Under the pieces are notes generated by a model. It saw nothing but the letters and a program-made list of their open reading frames with translations, did not search any database and was not told the DNA's origin. Made by a program: the position numbers and the translations under genes. Positions 43,302-54,371 of a DNA stretch of 64,000 bases are shown here, one piece after another. The stretch is from Pseudomonas taiwanensis DSM 21245. GTDB taxonomy: Bacteria > Pseudomonadota > Gammaproteobacteria > Pseudomonadales > Pseudomonadaceae. Within the stretch, counting starts at the first letter, position 1, and the number at the start of each line of letters is the position of its first letter. The stretch is taken from contig NZ_AUEC01000013.1 of assembly GCF_000425785.1 (NCBI RefSeq), positions 1 to 64,000 of the forward strand. The letters run 5' to 3'.

Positions 43302-45134
43302 TCAAGTCTGCTGCAAATGCCCGTAAAGCTTGGCGTACAGGCCGCCTTCGGCGATCAACTGCTGGTGTCCGCCATCTTCGGCCACGTGCCCGCCATCGAA
43401 CACCAGCACCCGATCCGCCTGCTTCACTGCCGAAAGGCGGTGGGCGATGATCAACGTGGTGCGGCCCCGCAGGAAGTGCGACAAGGCTTGGTGCAAGTTG
43501 TATTCAGTGGCAGCGTCCAGGGCCGAGGTGGCCTCGTCGAGAATCACCACCTTGGGCTCGGCCAGTACCATACGGGCGATGGCCAGGCGCTGACGCTGGC
43601 CACCGGAAAGGCGCACCCCGGAACGGCCGACCACGCTGTCCAGGCCTTGCGGCAAAGCAGCGATGGTCGCATCCAGCTGGGCCACGCGCAGGGCCTGCCA
43701 GCAGGCCTCGTCGGTACATTCGCGGCCCATGGTCAGGTTGGCGCGTACGGTGTCGTTGAACAGCGACGGATGCTGCAGCACCACCGCAACGTTCTCGCGC
43801 AGGGTTTCCAGGCCAATTTCCTGCAAGCTGGCGCCACCGAAGCGAATGGTGCCGGCCTGGGCGCTGTACAGCCCCAGCAGCAGTTGCACCAGCGTGCTCT
43901 TGCCTCCGCCACTGGCGCCCACGATGGCCACCTTCTCCCCCGGCGCAATGGCCAGGTCGAGGTGTTCCAGCACCGGCTCGTCGGCGTAGGCGAAGCGCAG
44001 GTCTCGCACTTCGATGCCCACCGTCTCGCGCCCGGCGAACGGGTCGCAGGCCGCCGGGTACTGCGGCTCGTCGTCACGTGCCAGCAGCTCGTTGACACGG
44101 CTCAGCGCACCACCGGCCGCATAATAGGCGTACTGCAGGTTCAGCAGTTGTTCCACCGGCCCGATCATGAACCACAAGTAGCTGAACACGGCCAGCATCT
44201 GGCCGATGGACAAGTCCGAGAACAGCACCGTGAGCATGGCCGCGGCACGGAAGATATCGATACCGAACTGGAACAGCAGGCCACTGGCACGGCCACTGGC
44301 ATCGCTCTTCCATTGCGACTCCACGGCGTAGTCCCGCACCTCCCGGGCCCGCAGGCCAAGGCGCCCCAGGAAGTAGCCCTGGCGGTTGCCGGCGCGTATC
44401 TCCTGGATGGCGTCGAGGGTTTCGGCCAAGGCCTGGGTAAAGCGCGAGGTGCTGTCGTTTTCGAGCTTCTTCAGGTGCTTGACGCGCTTGCCCAACTGCA
44501 CGGTGAAGTAGATCACCAGCGGGTTGAACAACAGAATCAGCAAGGCCAGCTTCCAGTGCATCCAGATGAGGATGGCGGCGGTGCCGGTCAGGGTGAGCAT
44601 GGCGACCAGGAACCGGCTAAGGGTCTCGCCGACGAATTTGTCGAGGGTATCCAGGTCGGTGACCAGGTGAGTGGTCACCGTGCCGCTGCCGAGGCTTTCG
44701 TACTCTTTCAAGGAAATGCGCTTGAGGCGCTCGATCAGGCGGATGCGCAGGCGGTAGACGATGTCCTTCGCCAAACCGGCGAACAGCTTGGCCTGGATAA
44801 CGTTGAACGCCAGAGCCGCCAGGCGCAGGCACAGCGTGGCCACCAGCATCAGGCCGATGTAGCCCGCGGCCACTTGCCAGCCGGTCGGCAGCAGGTGGTT
44901 CATCCACTTCAATGCAGCATCACCGTGGCCGAGCAGCACCTCGTCCACCAGCAATGGCAGCAGCAGCGGAATGGGCACGCTGCAGCACGCGGCCAACACG
45001 GCGACCAGGTTGGCGGACCACAGCTGTTTCTTGTGATGCAGGGCCAGGCGGCGAATTTCCGCCCAGCTCAGACGATCGGCCACGGAAGAGGGTTTCCCCG
45101 GCACAGGGTCGGGTGACCCTGGCAGATCAAGCAC
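43302..45134 (-). CDS. ABC transporter, fused permease and ATPase
   Basis: 610 aa half-transporter of the ABCB/exporter type. Six membrane helices in the first 340 residues, then an ATPase with Walker A GASGGGKST near 395, signature LSGGQRQRLAIARM, Walker B KVVILDEATSALD and the H-loop IIAHRLS. Exported substrate unknown. The predicted start (GTG at 45134) lies inside the 3' end of the dsbA-like gene, an 8-base overlap suggesting cotranscription. It corresponds in position to PAO1 PA0860. Confidence 0.9.
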   Translation of the reverse strand: MLDLPGSPDPVPGKPSSVADRLSWAEIRRLALHHKKQLWSANLVAVLAACCSVPIPLLLPLLVDEVLLGHGDAALKWMNHLLPTGWQVAAGYIGLMLVATLCLRLAALAFNVIQAKLFAGLAKDIVYRLRIRLIERLKRISLKEYESLGSGTVTTHLVTDLDTLDKFVGETLSRFLVAMLTLTGTAAILIWMHWKLALLILLFNPLVIYFTVQLGKRVKHLKKLENDSTSRFTQALAETLDAIQEIRAGNRQGYFLGRLGLRAREVRDYAVESQWKSDASGRASGLLFQFGIDIFRAAAMLTVLFSDLSIGQMLAVFSYLWFMIGPVEQLLNLQYAYYAAGGALSRVNELLARDDEPQYPAACDPFAGRETVGIEVRDLRFAYADEPVLEHLDLAIAPGEKVAIVGASGGGKSTLVQLLLGLYSAQAGTIRFGGASLQEIGLETLRENVAVVLQHPSLFNDTVRANLTMGRECTDEACWQALRVAQLDATIAALPQGLDSVVGRSGVRLSGGQRQRLAIARMVLAEPKVVILDEATSALDAATEYNLHQALSHFLRGRTTLIIAHRLSAVKQADRVLVFDGGHVAEDGGHQQLIAEGGLYAKLYGHLQQT

Positions 45135-45759
45135 AGGCGGCCTGCCCTAGCCAGCGGCCAAGCAAGGGTTGCAGGCGATCCAGCGGCTGGTAGCCATTGG
45201 TCAGCAAGGCCAACTGCCCATTACGCTCGGCCAGCAGGGTCGGAAAACCGGCGATACCCAAATCCTGCACCCAGCTGAAGTCGGCTGCCGTGGCGGCGCG
45301 GACGTCGTGGCTGGCGAAGTGCTGGGCAAACCGCTCGCGGTCGAAGCCCACTTGTTCGGCCAGCTCGACCAGTTGCGGGGCACGGGTGACATCCACACCC
45401 TGCTCGTAGAAAGAACGCTGGATCAGCGCCAGCAGCGGCCAGACGCGCTCGGCGTCCAGCTCGCGGGCGGTTACCAGGGCGCGGCATGCCGGCTCGGTGT
45501 CATAGACGAAACCGTCGGGCATCGCCCCGTCGAAACGAAACGGTTGCCCGGTGGCATCCGCCACCGCCTGCCAATGCTCGAGGATGTACTTACGCGTGGA
45601 TGCGTCCAAGGCACTGCCGCCGGTACGCAACCCGCCCGGCACCACACGCGTCGGTACACCGGCCTCACGCGCCTGGGCGATCAGGGCCTCAGCAACGGGT
45701 GCGAAGCCCCAGCACCAGGAGCACATCGGGTCCATCACATAGAGCAGGCGTGCGGACAT
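45127..45759 (-). CDS. DsbA/FrnE-family thioredoxin-fold protein
   Basis: 210 aa protein with a CSWC redox pair near the N-terminus (MDPMCSWCWGFAP, residues 10-22) and the cis-proline segment GIAGFPTLL near 170. No signal peptide is visible, so it probably acts in the cytoplasm like FrnE-type disulfide oxidoreductases. Function unproven. It lies between trhO, 3 bases upstream, and the ABC transporter, which it overlaps. Confidence 0.87.
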   Translation of the reverse strand: MSARLLYVMDPMCSWCWGFAPVAEALIAQAREAGVPTRVVPGGLRTGGSALDASTRKYILEHWQAVADATGQPFRFDGAMPDGFVYDTEPACRALVTARELDAERVWPLLALIQRSFYEQGVDVTRAPQLVELAEQVGFDRERFAQHFASHDVRAATAADFSWVQDLGIAGFPTLLAERNGQLALLTNGYQPLDRLQPLLGRWLGQAACA

Positions 45760-45762
45760 GTA

Positions 45763-46695
45763 TCAAGCCTCGGCTTTGTAGTTGTAACCGATCGGATGTG
45801 GCAGGTTGCGCGCCTTGGCGAGCTCGATCTGCTTCTGCCGGTCGATGGCGCTGCGCCGGGTCTTCTCACTCAGGGTGTCCCAGCAGTGTGGGCAGCTGAC
45901 ACCAGGCGAGTAATGCTCGGACGCACGGTCCTCCACATTGATTGGGTGGCGGCAGGCATGGCACTGGTCGTACTCGCCTTCACTCAGGTCATGGCGCACC
46001 GTGACCCGGTTGTCGAAGACGAAGCAGTCGCCGTCCCAGAGGCTTTCTTCCTGAGGCACTTCCTCGAAGTATTTCAGAATGCCGCCCTTAAGATGATAGA
46101 CCTCCTCGAAGCCTTCACCGAGCATGTAGCTGGAGGCTTTTTCGCAACGGATGCCACCGGTGCAGAACATCGCCACCTTCTTGTGCTTGCTCGGGTCGAA
46201 GTTGGCCTTGATGTACTCGGGGAACTCGCGGAAGGTTTCGGTCTTCGGATCGATGGCGCCCTTGAAGGTGCCGATGGCCACTTCGTAGTCGTTGCGGGTG
46301 TCGATCAGCAGCACCTCCGGGTCGCTGATCAGGGCGTTCCAGTCCTTCGGATCGACGTAGGTGCCGACCTTCTGGTTGGGGTCCACGCCCGGCACGCCGA
46401 GGGTGACGATCTCTTTCTTGAGCTTGACCTTGGTGCGGTAGAACGGTTGCTCGTCGCAGTAGGACTCTTTGTGGTCGACATCGACCAGGCGCGGGTCGTT
46501 GCGCAGCCAGGCGAGCAGCGCGTCGATGCCTTCGCGGGTGGCGGAAACGGTACCGTTGATGCCCTCGTGGGCCAGCAGCAGGGTACCTTTCACGCCGTTG
46601 TCGAGCATGGTCTTTAGCAGCGGCTCGCGCAGTTCGACGTAGTCTTCCAGGGTGACGAACTTGTACAGCGCCGCCACGACGATAGCTTGGGACAT
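45763..46695 (-). CDS. trhO: tRNA uridine 5-hydroxylase TrhO (rhodanese family)
   Basis: 310 aa YceA/TrhO protein. An N-terminal ferredoxin-like domain is followed by a rhodanese domain with the catalytic Cys in [14 protein letters not shown] near residue 180, and a C-terminal part with CxxC pairs (CHAC, CPHC) typical of the longer family members. TrhO introduces the oxygen of 5-hydroxyuridine at tRNA position 34 in an O2-dependent way, upstream of cmo5U. Start ATG at 46695. Confidence 0.93.
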   Translation of the reverse strand: MSQAIVVAALYKFVTLEDYVELREPLLKTMLDNGVKGTLLLAHEGINGTVSATREGIDALLAWLRNDPRLVDVDHKESYCDEQPFYRTKVKLKKEIVTLGVPGVDPNQKVGTYVDPKDWNALISDPEVLLIDTRNDYEVAIGTFKGAIDPKTETFREFPEYIKANFDPSKHKKVAMFCTGGIRCEKASSYMLGEGFEEVYHLKGGILKYFEEVPQEESLWDGDCFVFDNRVTVRHDLSEGEYDQCHACRHPINVEDRASEHYSPGVSCPHCWDTLSEKTRRSAIDRQKQIELAKARNLPHPIGYNYKAEA

Positions 46696-46754
46696 GAATC
46701 TGAATCTCCAGGTGGTTGCCCTCGTAAGGGGCGGACCGGGTTCTACAAAAGCAA

Positions 46755-46853
46755 AGGGGCTGCCGTGCAGCCCATCGCTGGCAAGCCGACGCCTACAGGC
46801 TGTAGGCGCGGGCTTGCTGGCGATGGGCCGCGCAGCGGCCCCCTTGGGATGAC
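46755..46853. repeat. REP-like inverted pair upstream of trhO
   Basis: Inverted arms around GGGGCTGCCGTGCAGCCC and GGGCCGCGCAGCGGCCC, with CATCGCTGGCAAGCC and its partner GGCTTGCTGGCGATG inside. This is a third REP-like sequence variant, sharing the hairpin plan with the putida-type elements. It lies between the bolA stop and the trhO start. Confidence 0.8.
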
Positions 46854-46882
46854 GCGGATTCTACCAGAACAAAAAAAAGGAA

Positions 46883-47182
46883 TCAGTGCTTGCCGCCACC
46901 GGCGCACACTGGCGAGGCCGGTGCGGCGCCAACCTGGGTCCATTCCTCGGCGGTGTAGGTGTGAATCGCCAGTGCATGGATCTGGCTCATCAGCTCGCCC
47001 ATGGTGGCGTACACCTTCTGGTGGCGCTTGACGCTGTTCAGGCCGGCGAACTGCTCGCTGACGATGACTGCCTTGTAGTGGGTCTCCTGGCCACGGCTGT
47101 GCATGTGGCTTTCGTTGAGCACTTCAAGGTGTTGCGGCGCCAGCGCTGTCAGTTGCTGGTGGATACGTTCCTGCATGGTCAT
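46883..47182 (-). CDS. bolA: BolA family protein
   Basis: 99 aa. The class II KH-like BolA fold is recognised by [20 protein letters not shown] and [16 protein letters not shown], with a conserved His used for [2Fe-2S] sharing with monothiol glutaredoxins. BolA proteins act in iron-sulfur metabolism and in morphology and biofilm control. An extra Cys/Gly-rich C-terminal tail (VCAGGGKH) is visible. Lies between trhO and the DUF2059 gene. Confidence 0.93.
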   Translation of the reverse strand: MTMQERIHQQLTALAPQHLEVLNESHMHSRGQETHYKAVIVSEQFAGLNSVKRHQKVYATMGELMSQIHALAIHTYTAEEWTQVGAAPASPVCAGGGKH

Positions 47183-47192
47183 CGGGTGTTAC

Positions 47193-47717
47193 TCACTTCT
47201 TCGCCGGCGCCGCGGCCTTGCCAGCGTTCGGGTCCAGTTCCTTGGTCATGTCGTCGAGCAGCTTGTTCACCACCGGCACGGCAGGCTCCAGGCTCTGCTG
47301 GGTCAACTGGGCCGACTGCTGGGTGACTTTGGGCATTTCGCGCAGCACTTTCTTGCCAAGCGGCGACTCGTAGAACTTGACCAGGTCCTTGAGCTCCTGC
47401 TCGGTGAAGGTCTGGGTGTACAGGTCGACCATCTTCGGCTTGAGCTTGTTCCAACCAATGGCGCTGTCCAGGGCGGCGTTGGCCTTGGCCTGGTAGCTTT
47501 CCAGCACCGACTGCTTGGAGGCAGGCGCCTTGGTCTGGGCGAAGCGCTGGGCGAACATCTGCTGGACCTGCATGTACACCGGAGTGCCCAGCTTGTCGGC
47601 GTTGGCCAGGGTCAGGAATTTCTCGGCGGCAGCGTTGTGGCTGGCGGTGGCAGCGAGCACCTGGCCGCTGGCGCAGGCCAGGGCAACGGCGGCACAGAGG
47701 ACACGGAGACGGGTCAT
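47193..47717 (-). CDS. DUF2059 periplasmic protein
   Basis: 174 aa with a clear signal peptide (residues 1-23, ending in QVLAA) and a helical DUF2059 domain ([26 protein letters not shown] near 105). The C-terminus is rich in Ala and Lys. Exported protein of unknown function, conserved next to bolA in Pseudomonas. Confidence 0.87.
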   Translation of the reverse strand: MTRLRVLCAAVALACASGQVLAATASHNAAAEKFLTLANADKLGTPVYMQVQQMFAQRFAQTKAPASKQSVLESYQAKANAALDSAIGWNKLKPKMVDLYTQTFTEQELKDLVKFYESPLGKKVLREMPKVTQQSAQLTQQSLEPAVPVVNKLLDDMTKELDPNAGKAAAPAKK

Positions 47718-47870
47718 TGCATTTCCTTCAAGAAAGGGAGGCGGGTACCTCAGAGTAGAGCATTCTGCGCTGTGGTGGCGAAGTGCTCAAGTGGCACGAC
47801 GAGCGATGGAACCGCTCTGCCGAATGAGGGCCTAAACTGCGATTTCAGACTACAAAGGAGTGAGCGCAGC

Positions 47871-49265
<1,395 letters not shown>

Positions 49266-49294
49266 CCCAGGGTGCGTCGCAGTCGAGCAAGCCG

Positions 49295-49311
49295 GGGCCG
49301 CGCTGCGGCCC
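49295..49311 (+). terminator. fumC terminator
   Basis: A 7-bp GC stem (GGGCCGC / GCGGCCC, loop GCT) begins about 30 bases after the fumC stop and is followed by TTTC. Confidence 0.55.
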
Positions 49312-49388
49312 TTTCACGACGCAAGGCCACTCCCCATGGGCCACATGGGCCGTGAAATGCACTGTAAAATCCGACTGGGCGGCGATGT

Positions 49389-50351
49389 TCAGCGAACTTG
49401 AGCCAGGCGTGCATTCCTTGCCCGCCACCCGGCCACCAGCGACGGCCCCAACGCCACCAGCGCCGAACCGATCACCACCGTCACCGCCCCCACATAGCCC
49501 AGGCCATTGATCTCCTCGGCGTGGACATGGTCCGGCCATACCCAGGCCGCCGCCGCAACCGCCACGAAGGTTACCAACGGGGTCAGCGCCAGCGTGGCAC
49601 TGACCTTCGACGCTTCCCAATGGGCCAAGGCCTCGGCAAAGGCGCCATAGGCCACCAGGGTATTCAGGCAGCAGGCCAGCAGCAGCCAGCCTTGCACCGG
49701 CGAAAGCGCAAGCGCCTCCAGCGGGTGTACCCAGGGGGTGAGCAACGCCGCGCAACCCAGATAGATCACCATCATCACCTGCTGCGAATTCCACACCGTC
49801 AGCAGCTGCTTCTGGCTCAAGGCATAGAACACCCAGATGCTGGTGGCCAGGATGATGGTCAGTACGCCAGTGGTGTAGACACCCAGCGAGGTCAGCAGCT
49901 CTTCCAGCCGCTGGTTGAAGAACAGGCCAAAGCCTGCCAGCAGAATCAGCAAACCAATGCCCTGCCCCAGGCTGAACCGCTCCTTGAACACGAACACGCT
50001 GGCCACCAGCAACAGCACTGGCCCAAGCTGCACCACCAGTTGCGCAGTGCCGGGGCTGAGCAACTTGAGGCCGATCAGGTAGAGCACGTAGTTGCCCATC
50101 AAGCCACCGATGGCAACCACCACCAGGCCCTTGCCCTTGCGCCCCAGCTTGCCGAACGAGGGTAGCCGCCGCTGGGCCGACAGCCAGGCGAACAGCAGCC
50201 CGCCCGACACCAGCAGGCGGTACCAGGTGACGGTGACCGGATCGACCACTTGCAGCACCTGCTTCAACTTGATCGGCAATATGCCCCAGAGCAGCGCCGT
50301 CAACAGGGCCAGGAACAGTCCATAGCCCCAGCGGCCGGAAGTGGTGTGCAT
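49389..50351 (-). CDS. EamA/DMT family transporter
   Basis: 320 aa membrane protein with ten predicted helices in two EamA repeats (about 12-140 and 160-300). N-terminal LLTALLWGILPIKLKQVL is typical. Such permeases export metabolites or amino acids; the substrate cannot be told. Convergent with fumC, leaving a 123-bp gap. Confidence 0.88.
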   Translation of the reverse strand: MHTTSGRWGYGLFLALLTALLWGILPIKLKQVLQVVDPVTVTWYRLLVSGGLLFAWLSAQRRLPSFGKLGRKGKGLVVVAIGGLMGNYVLYLIGLKLLSPGTAQLVVQLGPVLLLVASVFVFKERFSLGQGIGLLILLAGFGLFFNQRLEELLTSLGVYTTGVLTIILATSIWVFYALSQKQLLTVWNSQQVMMVIYLGCAALLTPWVHPLEALALSPVQGWLLLACCLNTLVAYGAFAEALAHWEASKVSATLALTPLVTFVAVAAAAWVWPDHVHAEEINGLGYVGAVTVVIGSALVALGPSLVAGWRARNARLAQVR

Positions 50352-50550
50352 AGTGTCCTCGAACGAGCCCGTGGTGGGGGTAGGTAGGATTCTACGGGTT
50401 TACAGGCCTGAGTCTGCGGCGTGTGGCGAGAAAAGAATTCATCAGGTCATTCTTGCAAGGCATGGCTTGATGGATGGGCCAGCCATGCCCCACGACGCCT
50501 GAGGAAGCAGGTTGCACGAGGAGGCCCGCCCAGCCAACCTCCCCTTTCCG

Positions 50551-52044
50551 CTATTTCTTGTCTTTGGCGAACGCAGCTTCCAACGCGTCATTGAGAGTGC
50601 GCAACACCTTCACTCGTGCCCAGCGCTTGTCATTGGCTTCCACCAGTGTCCACGGCGCGATCTCGCTGCTGGTACGGTCGACCATGTCGCCCACTGCTTC
50701 GCTGTAGACGCCCCACTTCTCGCGGTTGCGCCAGTCCTCCTCGGTGATCTTGTAGCGCTTGAACGGAATCTGCTCGCGCTCCTCGAAGCGCTCCAGCTGG
50801 GTCTGCTGGTCGATGGCCAGCCAGAACTTGACCAACACCACGCCGGCATTGACCAGTTGCTCTTCGAAATCGTTGATCTCGCCATAGGCGCGCATCCAGT
50901 CGGCCGGTGTGCAGAACCCTTCGACCCTTTCCACCAGCACGCGTCCATACCACGACCGGTCGAAGATGGTGAACTTCCCCCGTGCCGGAATGTGCCGCCA
51001 GAAGCGCCACAGGTACGGCTGGGCGCGCTCTTCTTCGGTGGGCGCGGCGATCGGCACGATGCGGTACTGACGGGGGTCGAGCGCGGCAGCCACGCGGCGT
51101 ATGGCCCCGCCCTTGCCGGCGGCATCGTTTCCTTCGAACACCGCGACCAGGGCATGCCGGCGCATGCGCTTGTCCCGCAGCAGGCCGGCCAGGCGTGCCT
51201 GCTCGGTGACCAGCTGTTCCTGGTAGTCGCTCTTGTCCAGCCGCCGGGTCAGGTCCAGGGCGCCGATCAGGCTGCGCTGGTCGATGCTACGCCCCAGCGG
51301 CGCCACGTTGCCCTGGTGCTTGCCCTTGGGGTTGATGGCCAGCGCCGCTTGCAGGCTGTCGAGCAGGATGCGCCCCACCGCCAGGCTGCGGTAGTAGGGG
51401 TCGACGCCTTCGATGACATGCCAGGGCGCATAGTCGCGGCTGGTGCGGCGCAGCACACGCTCGCCAAAGCGAACGAAGCGGTCATAGGTCTCCGACTGCT
51501 GCCAGTCCAGCGGGCTGATGCGCCAACTGTGCAGCGGGTCGTCCTTGAGCGCCTTGAGCCGGGCCTTCATCTGTTTCTTGGACAGGTGGAACCAGAACTT
51601 GATGATCAGCGCGCCTTCATCGCAGAGCATCTGCTCCAGGCGCTCGGCACCCGTGATCGCCTGGTCGAGCACGGCATCCTTGAACAAGCCATGGACCCGC
51701 CCCTGAAGCATCTGGCTGTACCAGTTGCCGAAGAAGACGCCCATGCGTCCCTTGGGCGGCAAGGCGCGCCAGTAGCGCCAGGCCGGTGGACGGGCCAGCT
51801 CTTCGTCGGTCTGCTGGTCGAAGGTCAGCACGTCGATCAGGCGCGGGTCCATCCACTCGTTCAGCAGCTTCACCGTCTCGCCCTTGCCGGCGCCTTCGAT
51901 GCCGTTGATCAGCACGATCACCGGAAAGCGCGCCTGCTGCTTGAGCTCGTACTGGGCTTCGAGCAAGGCTTCACGCAGGGCCGGTACCTCGGCCTCGAAG
52001 GTTTCCTTGTCGATGCTGTGACCGATTTCCGCGGATTCGAACAT
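50551..52044 (-). CDS. pap: Polyphosphate:AMP phosphotransferase
   Basis: Two tandem PPK2 domains, each with a Walker A-like loop: LINGIEGAGKGETVK near residue 40 and VFEGNDAAGKGGAIRR near 295; the matching Walker B Asp-Arg pairs are present (FDRSWYGRV in the second). This two-domain type uses polyphosphate to make ADP from AMP. With the ATG at 52044 the length is 497 aa, close to PAO1 Pap (PA3455); an ATG at 52065 would add seven residues but has no ribosome site. Confidence 0.92.
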   Translation of the reverse strand: MFESAEIGHSIDKETFEAEVPALREALLEAQYELKQQARFPVIVLINGIEGAGKGETVKLLNEWMDPRLIDVLTFDQQTDEELARPPAWRYWRALPPKGRMGVFFGNWYSQMLQGRVHGLFKDAVLDQAITGAERLEQMLCDEGALIIKFWFHLSKKQMKARLKALKDDPLHSWRISPLDWQQSETYDRFVRFGERVLRRTSRDYAPWHVIEGVDPYYRSLAVGRILLDSLQAALAINPKGKHQGNVAPLGRSIDQRSLIGALDLTRRLDKSDYQEQLVTEQARLAGLLRDKRMRRHALVAVFEGNDAAGKGGAIRRVAAALDPRQYRIVPIAAPTEEERAQPYLWRFWRHIPARGKFTIFDRSWYGRVLVERVEGFCTPADWMRAYGEINDFEEQLVNAGVVLVKFWLAIDQQTQLERFEEREQIPFKRYKITEEDWRNREKWGVYSEAVGDMVDRTSSEIAPWTLVEANDKRWARVKVLRTLNDALEAAFAKDKK

Positions 52045-52190
52045 GGCTGCGCTGGCTCCTTGCATTGGATAGACAAGACTAGCGGATTTGCGCCACCTGC
52101 ACTGGCTCTATCGAGGTGCTTGCCGGCGAGGACTGCGCAACGCCGGCAGATGGCATAAAATCCCCCCCTTCGCGACAACCCGAGCCCACC

Positions 52191-54158
52191 ATGTCCACCC
52201 TCCTCCAGCACGCCCAGATCGACTGGGACGACCAGGGCCGCCCCCATTCGCGGCAGTACGACGATGTGTATTTCTCGAAGAACGAAGGCATCGAGGAAAC
52301 CGTGCACGTGTTCATCGAACAGAACCGTCTGCGTCAGCGCTTCGCCAACCTGGAACCTCAAGCCTGCCTGGTGATCGGTGAGACGGGGTTCGGTACCGGC
52401 CTGAATTTCTTCTGCGCCTGGCAGTTGTTCAGGCAGCACGCCCCCGTCACGGCGCGCCTGCATTTCGTCAGTGTCGAAAAGTACCCGCTCGCCCCTGCCG
52501 ACATGGCCCGCGCGGTACGCCTGTGGCCGGAGCTGGCGGCCTGCACCGAGCCGTTCCTGAAGCAGTACGTGGCGGTGCACCAGGGGTTTCAGCCGTTCAC
52601 CTTCGACGATGGCCGGGTCACCCTCACCTTGTTGATCGGCGACGTGCTGGAGCAACTGCCGCAGCTCGATGCCAAGGTCGATGTGTGGTTCCTGGATGGC
52701 TTCGCCCCGGCGAAGAACCCCGACATGTGGACCCCTGAGCTGTTCGCGCAACTGGCCCGGCTGTCGTACCCAGGTACCACGCTGGGCACCTTCACCACCA
52801 CCGGCTGGGTACGCCGTGGGCTGGTGGAAGCGGGCTTCGCCATGAAGAAGGTGCCCGGCATCGGCAAGAAATGGGAAGTGATGAGCGGCGAATTCGGCGG
52901 CCTCGCGGCAAGCACGCAAACCCCACCCTGGTATGCCCGACCACCGGCTATCGACGGCCCGCGCGAGGCGCTGGTGATCGGCGCGGGGCTGGCCGGCAGT
53001 GCCAGCGCCGCCAGCCTCGCCGCCCGCGGCTGGCAGGTCACGGTGCTGGAACGCCACGATGCCGCGGCCCGGGAAGCTTCCGGAAACCCCCAAGGGGTGC
53101 TGTACCTGAAACTGTCCGCCCACGGCACCGCCCTGTCGCAGATGATCCTCTCTGGCTTCGGTTACACCCGGCGACAACTGGAGCGCCTGCAACGCGGCGA
53201 GGCGTGGGACAGCTGTGGGGTTTTGCAATTGGCGTTCGACGCCAAGGAGGCCGAGCGCCAGCAGAAACTCGCCGACGCCTTCGACAGCAGCCTGCTGCAC
53301 AGCCTTGAGCGCGCCGAAGCCGAGGCGGTTGCCGGCGTCGCGCTGCCAGCGGGCGGGTTGTTCTATCCGGAAGGCGGTTGGGTACACCCCCCCGCGCTGT
53401 GCCAGGCACAGTTGCAGCACCCCGGCATTCGCGTGTTGACGCATCATGAGGTGATCGAGCTGCGCAAGACCAATGGCCTGTGGCAGGCCTGGAATGGCGA
53501 ACGCCTGCTGGCCAGCGCGCCAGTGGTGGTGTTGGCCGGTGCTGCTGACGTGCGTCGCTTCGAGCCCTGCGCCGGGCTGCCGCTCAAGCGTATCAGGGGG
53601 CAGATCACTCGCCTGCCGGCGACCGACAGCAGCCGAGCGCTGCGCACGGTCGTGTGTGCCGAGGGCTACGTGGCACCGCCGCGTAGCGACGAACACACCT
53701 TGGGCGCCAGTTTCGATTTCCATAACCAGGACCTGGCGCCGACCCTGGCCGAGCACCAAGGCAACCTGGCGCTGTTGGATGAGATCTCCGTGGATCTGGC
53801 CCAACGTCTGGCTACCGCCGACCTCGACCCCGCGCAGCTGCAGGGGCGAGCCGCGTTCCGCTGTACCAGCCCGGATTACCTGCCGATCGTCGGGCCTGTG
53901 GCCGAGCCGCAGGCGTTCAACGAGGCCTACGCGGTGCTGGGCAAGGATGCGCGGCAGGTGCCGGACGTGCCGTGTCCGTGGGTCGAAGGGCTGTACGTGA
54001 ACAGCGGGCATGGGTCGCGCGGGCTGATTACCGCGCCGCTTTGCGGGGAACTGGTGGCGGCTTGGGCAAGCGGTGAGCCATTGCCAGTGCCACAGGCAGT
54101 GGCACAGGCCTGTCATCCGAATCGGTTCGCGTTGCGCCGGTTGATTCGGGGAACGTGA
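52191..54158 (+). CDS. mnmC: Bifunctional tRNA modification enzyme MnmC
   Basis: 655 aa. Residues 1-240: SAM-dependent methyltransferase (VIGETGFGTGLNFFCAW near 62; VWFLDGFAPAKNPDMW). Residues 255-655: FAD oxidoreductase with LVIGAGLAGSASAASLA and C-terminal NSGHGSRGL. Together they convert cmnm5(s2)U to nm5 and then mnm5(s2)U at tRNA wobble position 34. ATG at 52191 chosen by homology to the MnmC N-terminus. Divergent from pap. Confidence 0.95.
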   Translation: MSTLLQHAQIDWDDQGRPHSRQYDDVYFSKNEGIEETVHVFIEQNRLRQRFANLEPQACLVIGETGFGTGLNFFCAWQLFRQHAPVTARLHFVSVEKYPLAPADMARAVRLWPELAACTEPFLKQYVAVHQGFQPFTFDDGRVTLTLLIGDVLEQLPQLDAKVDVWFLDGFAPAKNPDMWTPELFAQLARLSYPGTTLGTFTTTGWVRRGLVEAGFAMKKVPGIGKKWEVMSGEFGGLAASTQTPPWYARPPAIDGPREALVIGAGLAGSASAASLAARGWQVTVLERHDAAAREASGNPQGVLYLKLSAHGTALSQMILSGFGYTRRQLERLQRGEAWDSCGVLQLAFDAKEAERQQKLADAFDSSLLHSLERAEAEAVAGVALPAGGLFYPEGGWVHPPALCQAQLQHPGIRVLTHHEVIELRKTNGLWQAWNGERLLASAPVVVLAGAADVRRFEPCAGLPLKRIRGQITRLPATDSSRALRTVVCAEGYVAPPRSDEHTLGASFDFHNQDLAPTLAEHQGNLALLDEISVDLAQRLATADLDPAQLQGRAAFRCTSPDYLPIVGPVAEPQAFNEAYAVLGKDARQVPDVPCPWVEGLYVNSGHGSRGLITAPLCGELVAAWASGEPLPVPQAVAQACHPNRFALRRLIRGT

Positions 54159-54193
54159 TGGGCGGGTTGCCGATCGATGGGGTGCGTCTGTGG

Positions 54194-54240
54194 GATCGGG
54201 CGCGACCCGCGCGGCGTATCGCGAGCACGGCTCGCTTCTG
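54194..54240. repeat. Degenerate single REP of the RAYT-linked family
   Basis: One arm only, with GATCGGGCG and GCGAGCACGGCTCGC (one mismatch to the family stem). No inverted partner is found before asnO. Confidence 0.7.
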
Positions 54241-54371
54241 GCGCGGTGTGTAAGCGCAGCGGGCTGCATATAACAGATCGTTCTAAAACTCTCACAATCC
54301 CCTCCGGTCAGTTTCTGGTACACGCCCTTCACAGGGCACTGATTCCCCAACGGAAAAACCGGTAAGGACCT

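Noticed and set aside
51918..54350. 810-codon frame opposite mnmC
   Set aside because: Antisense shadow of MnmC, no recognisable motif.
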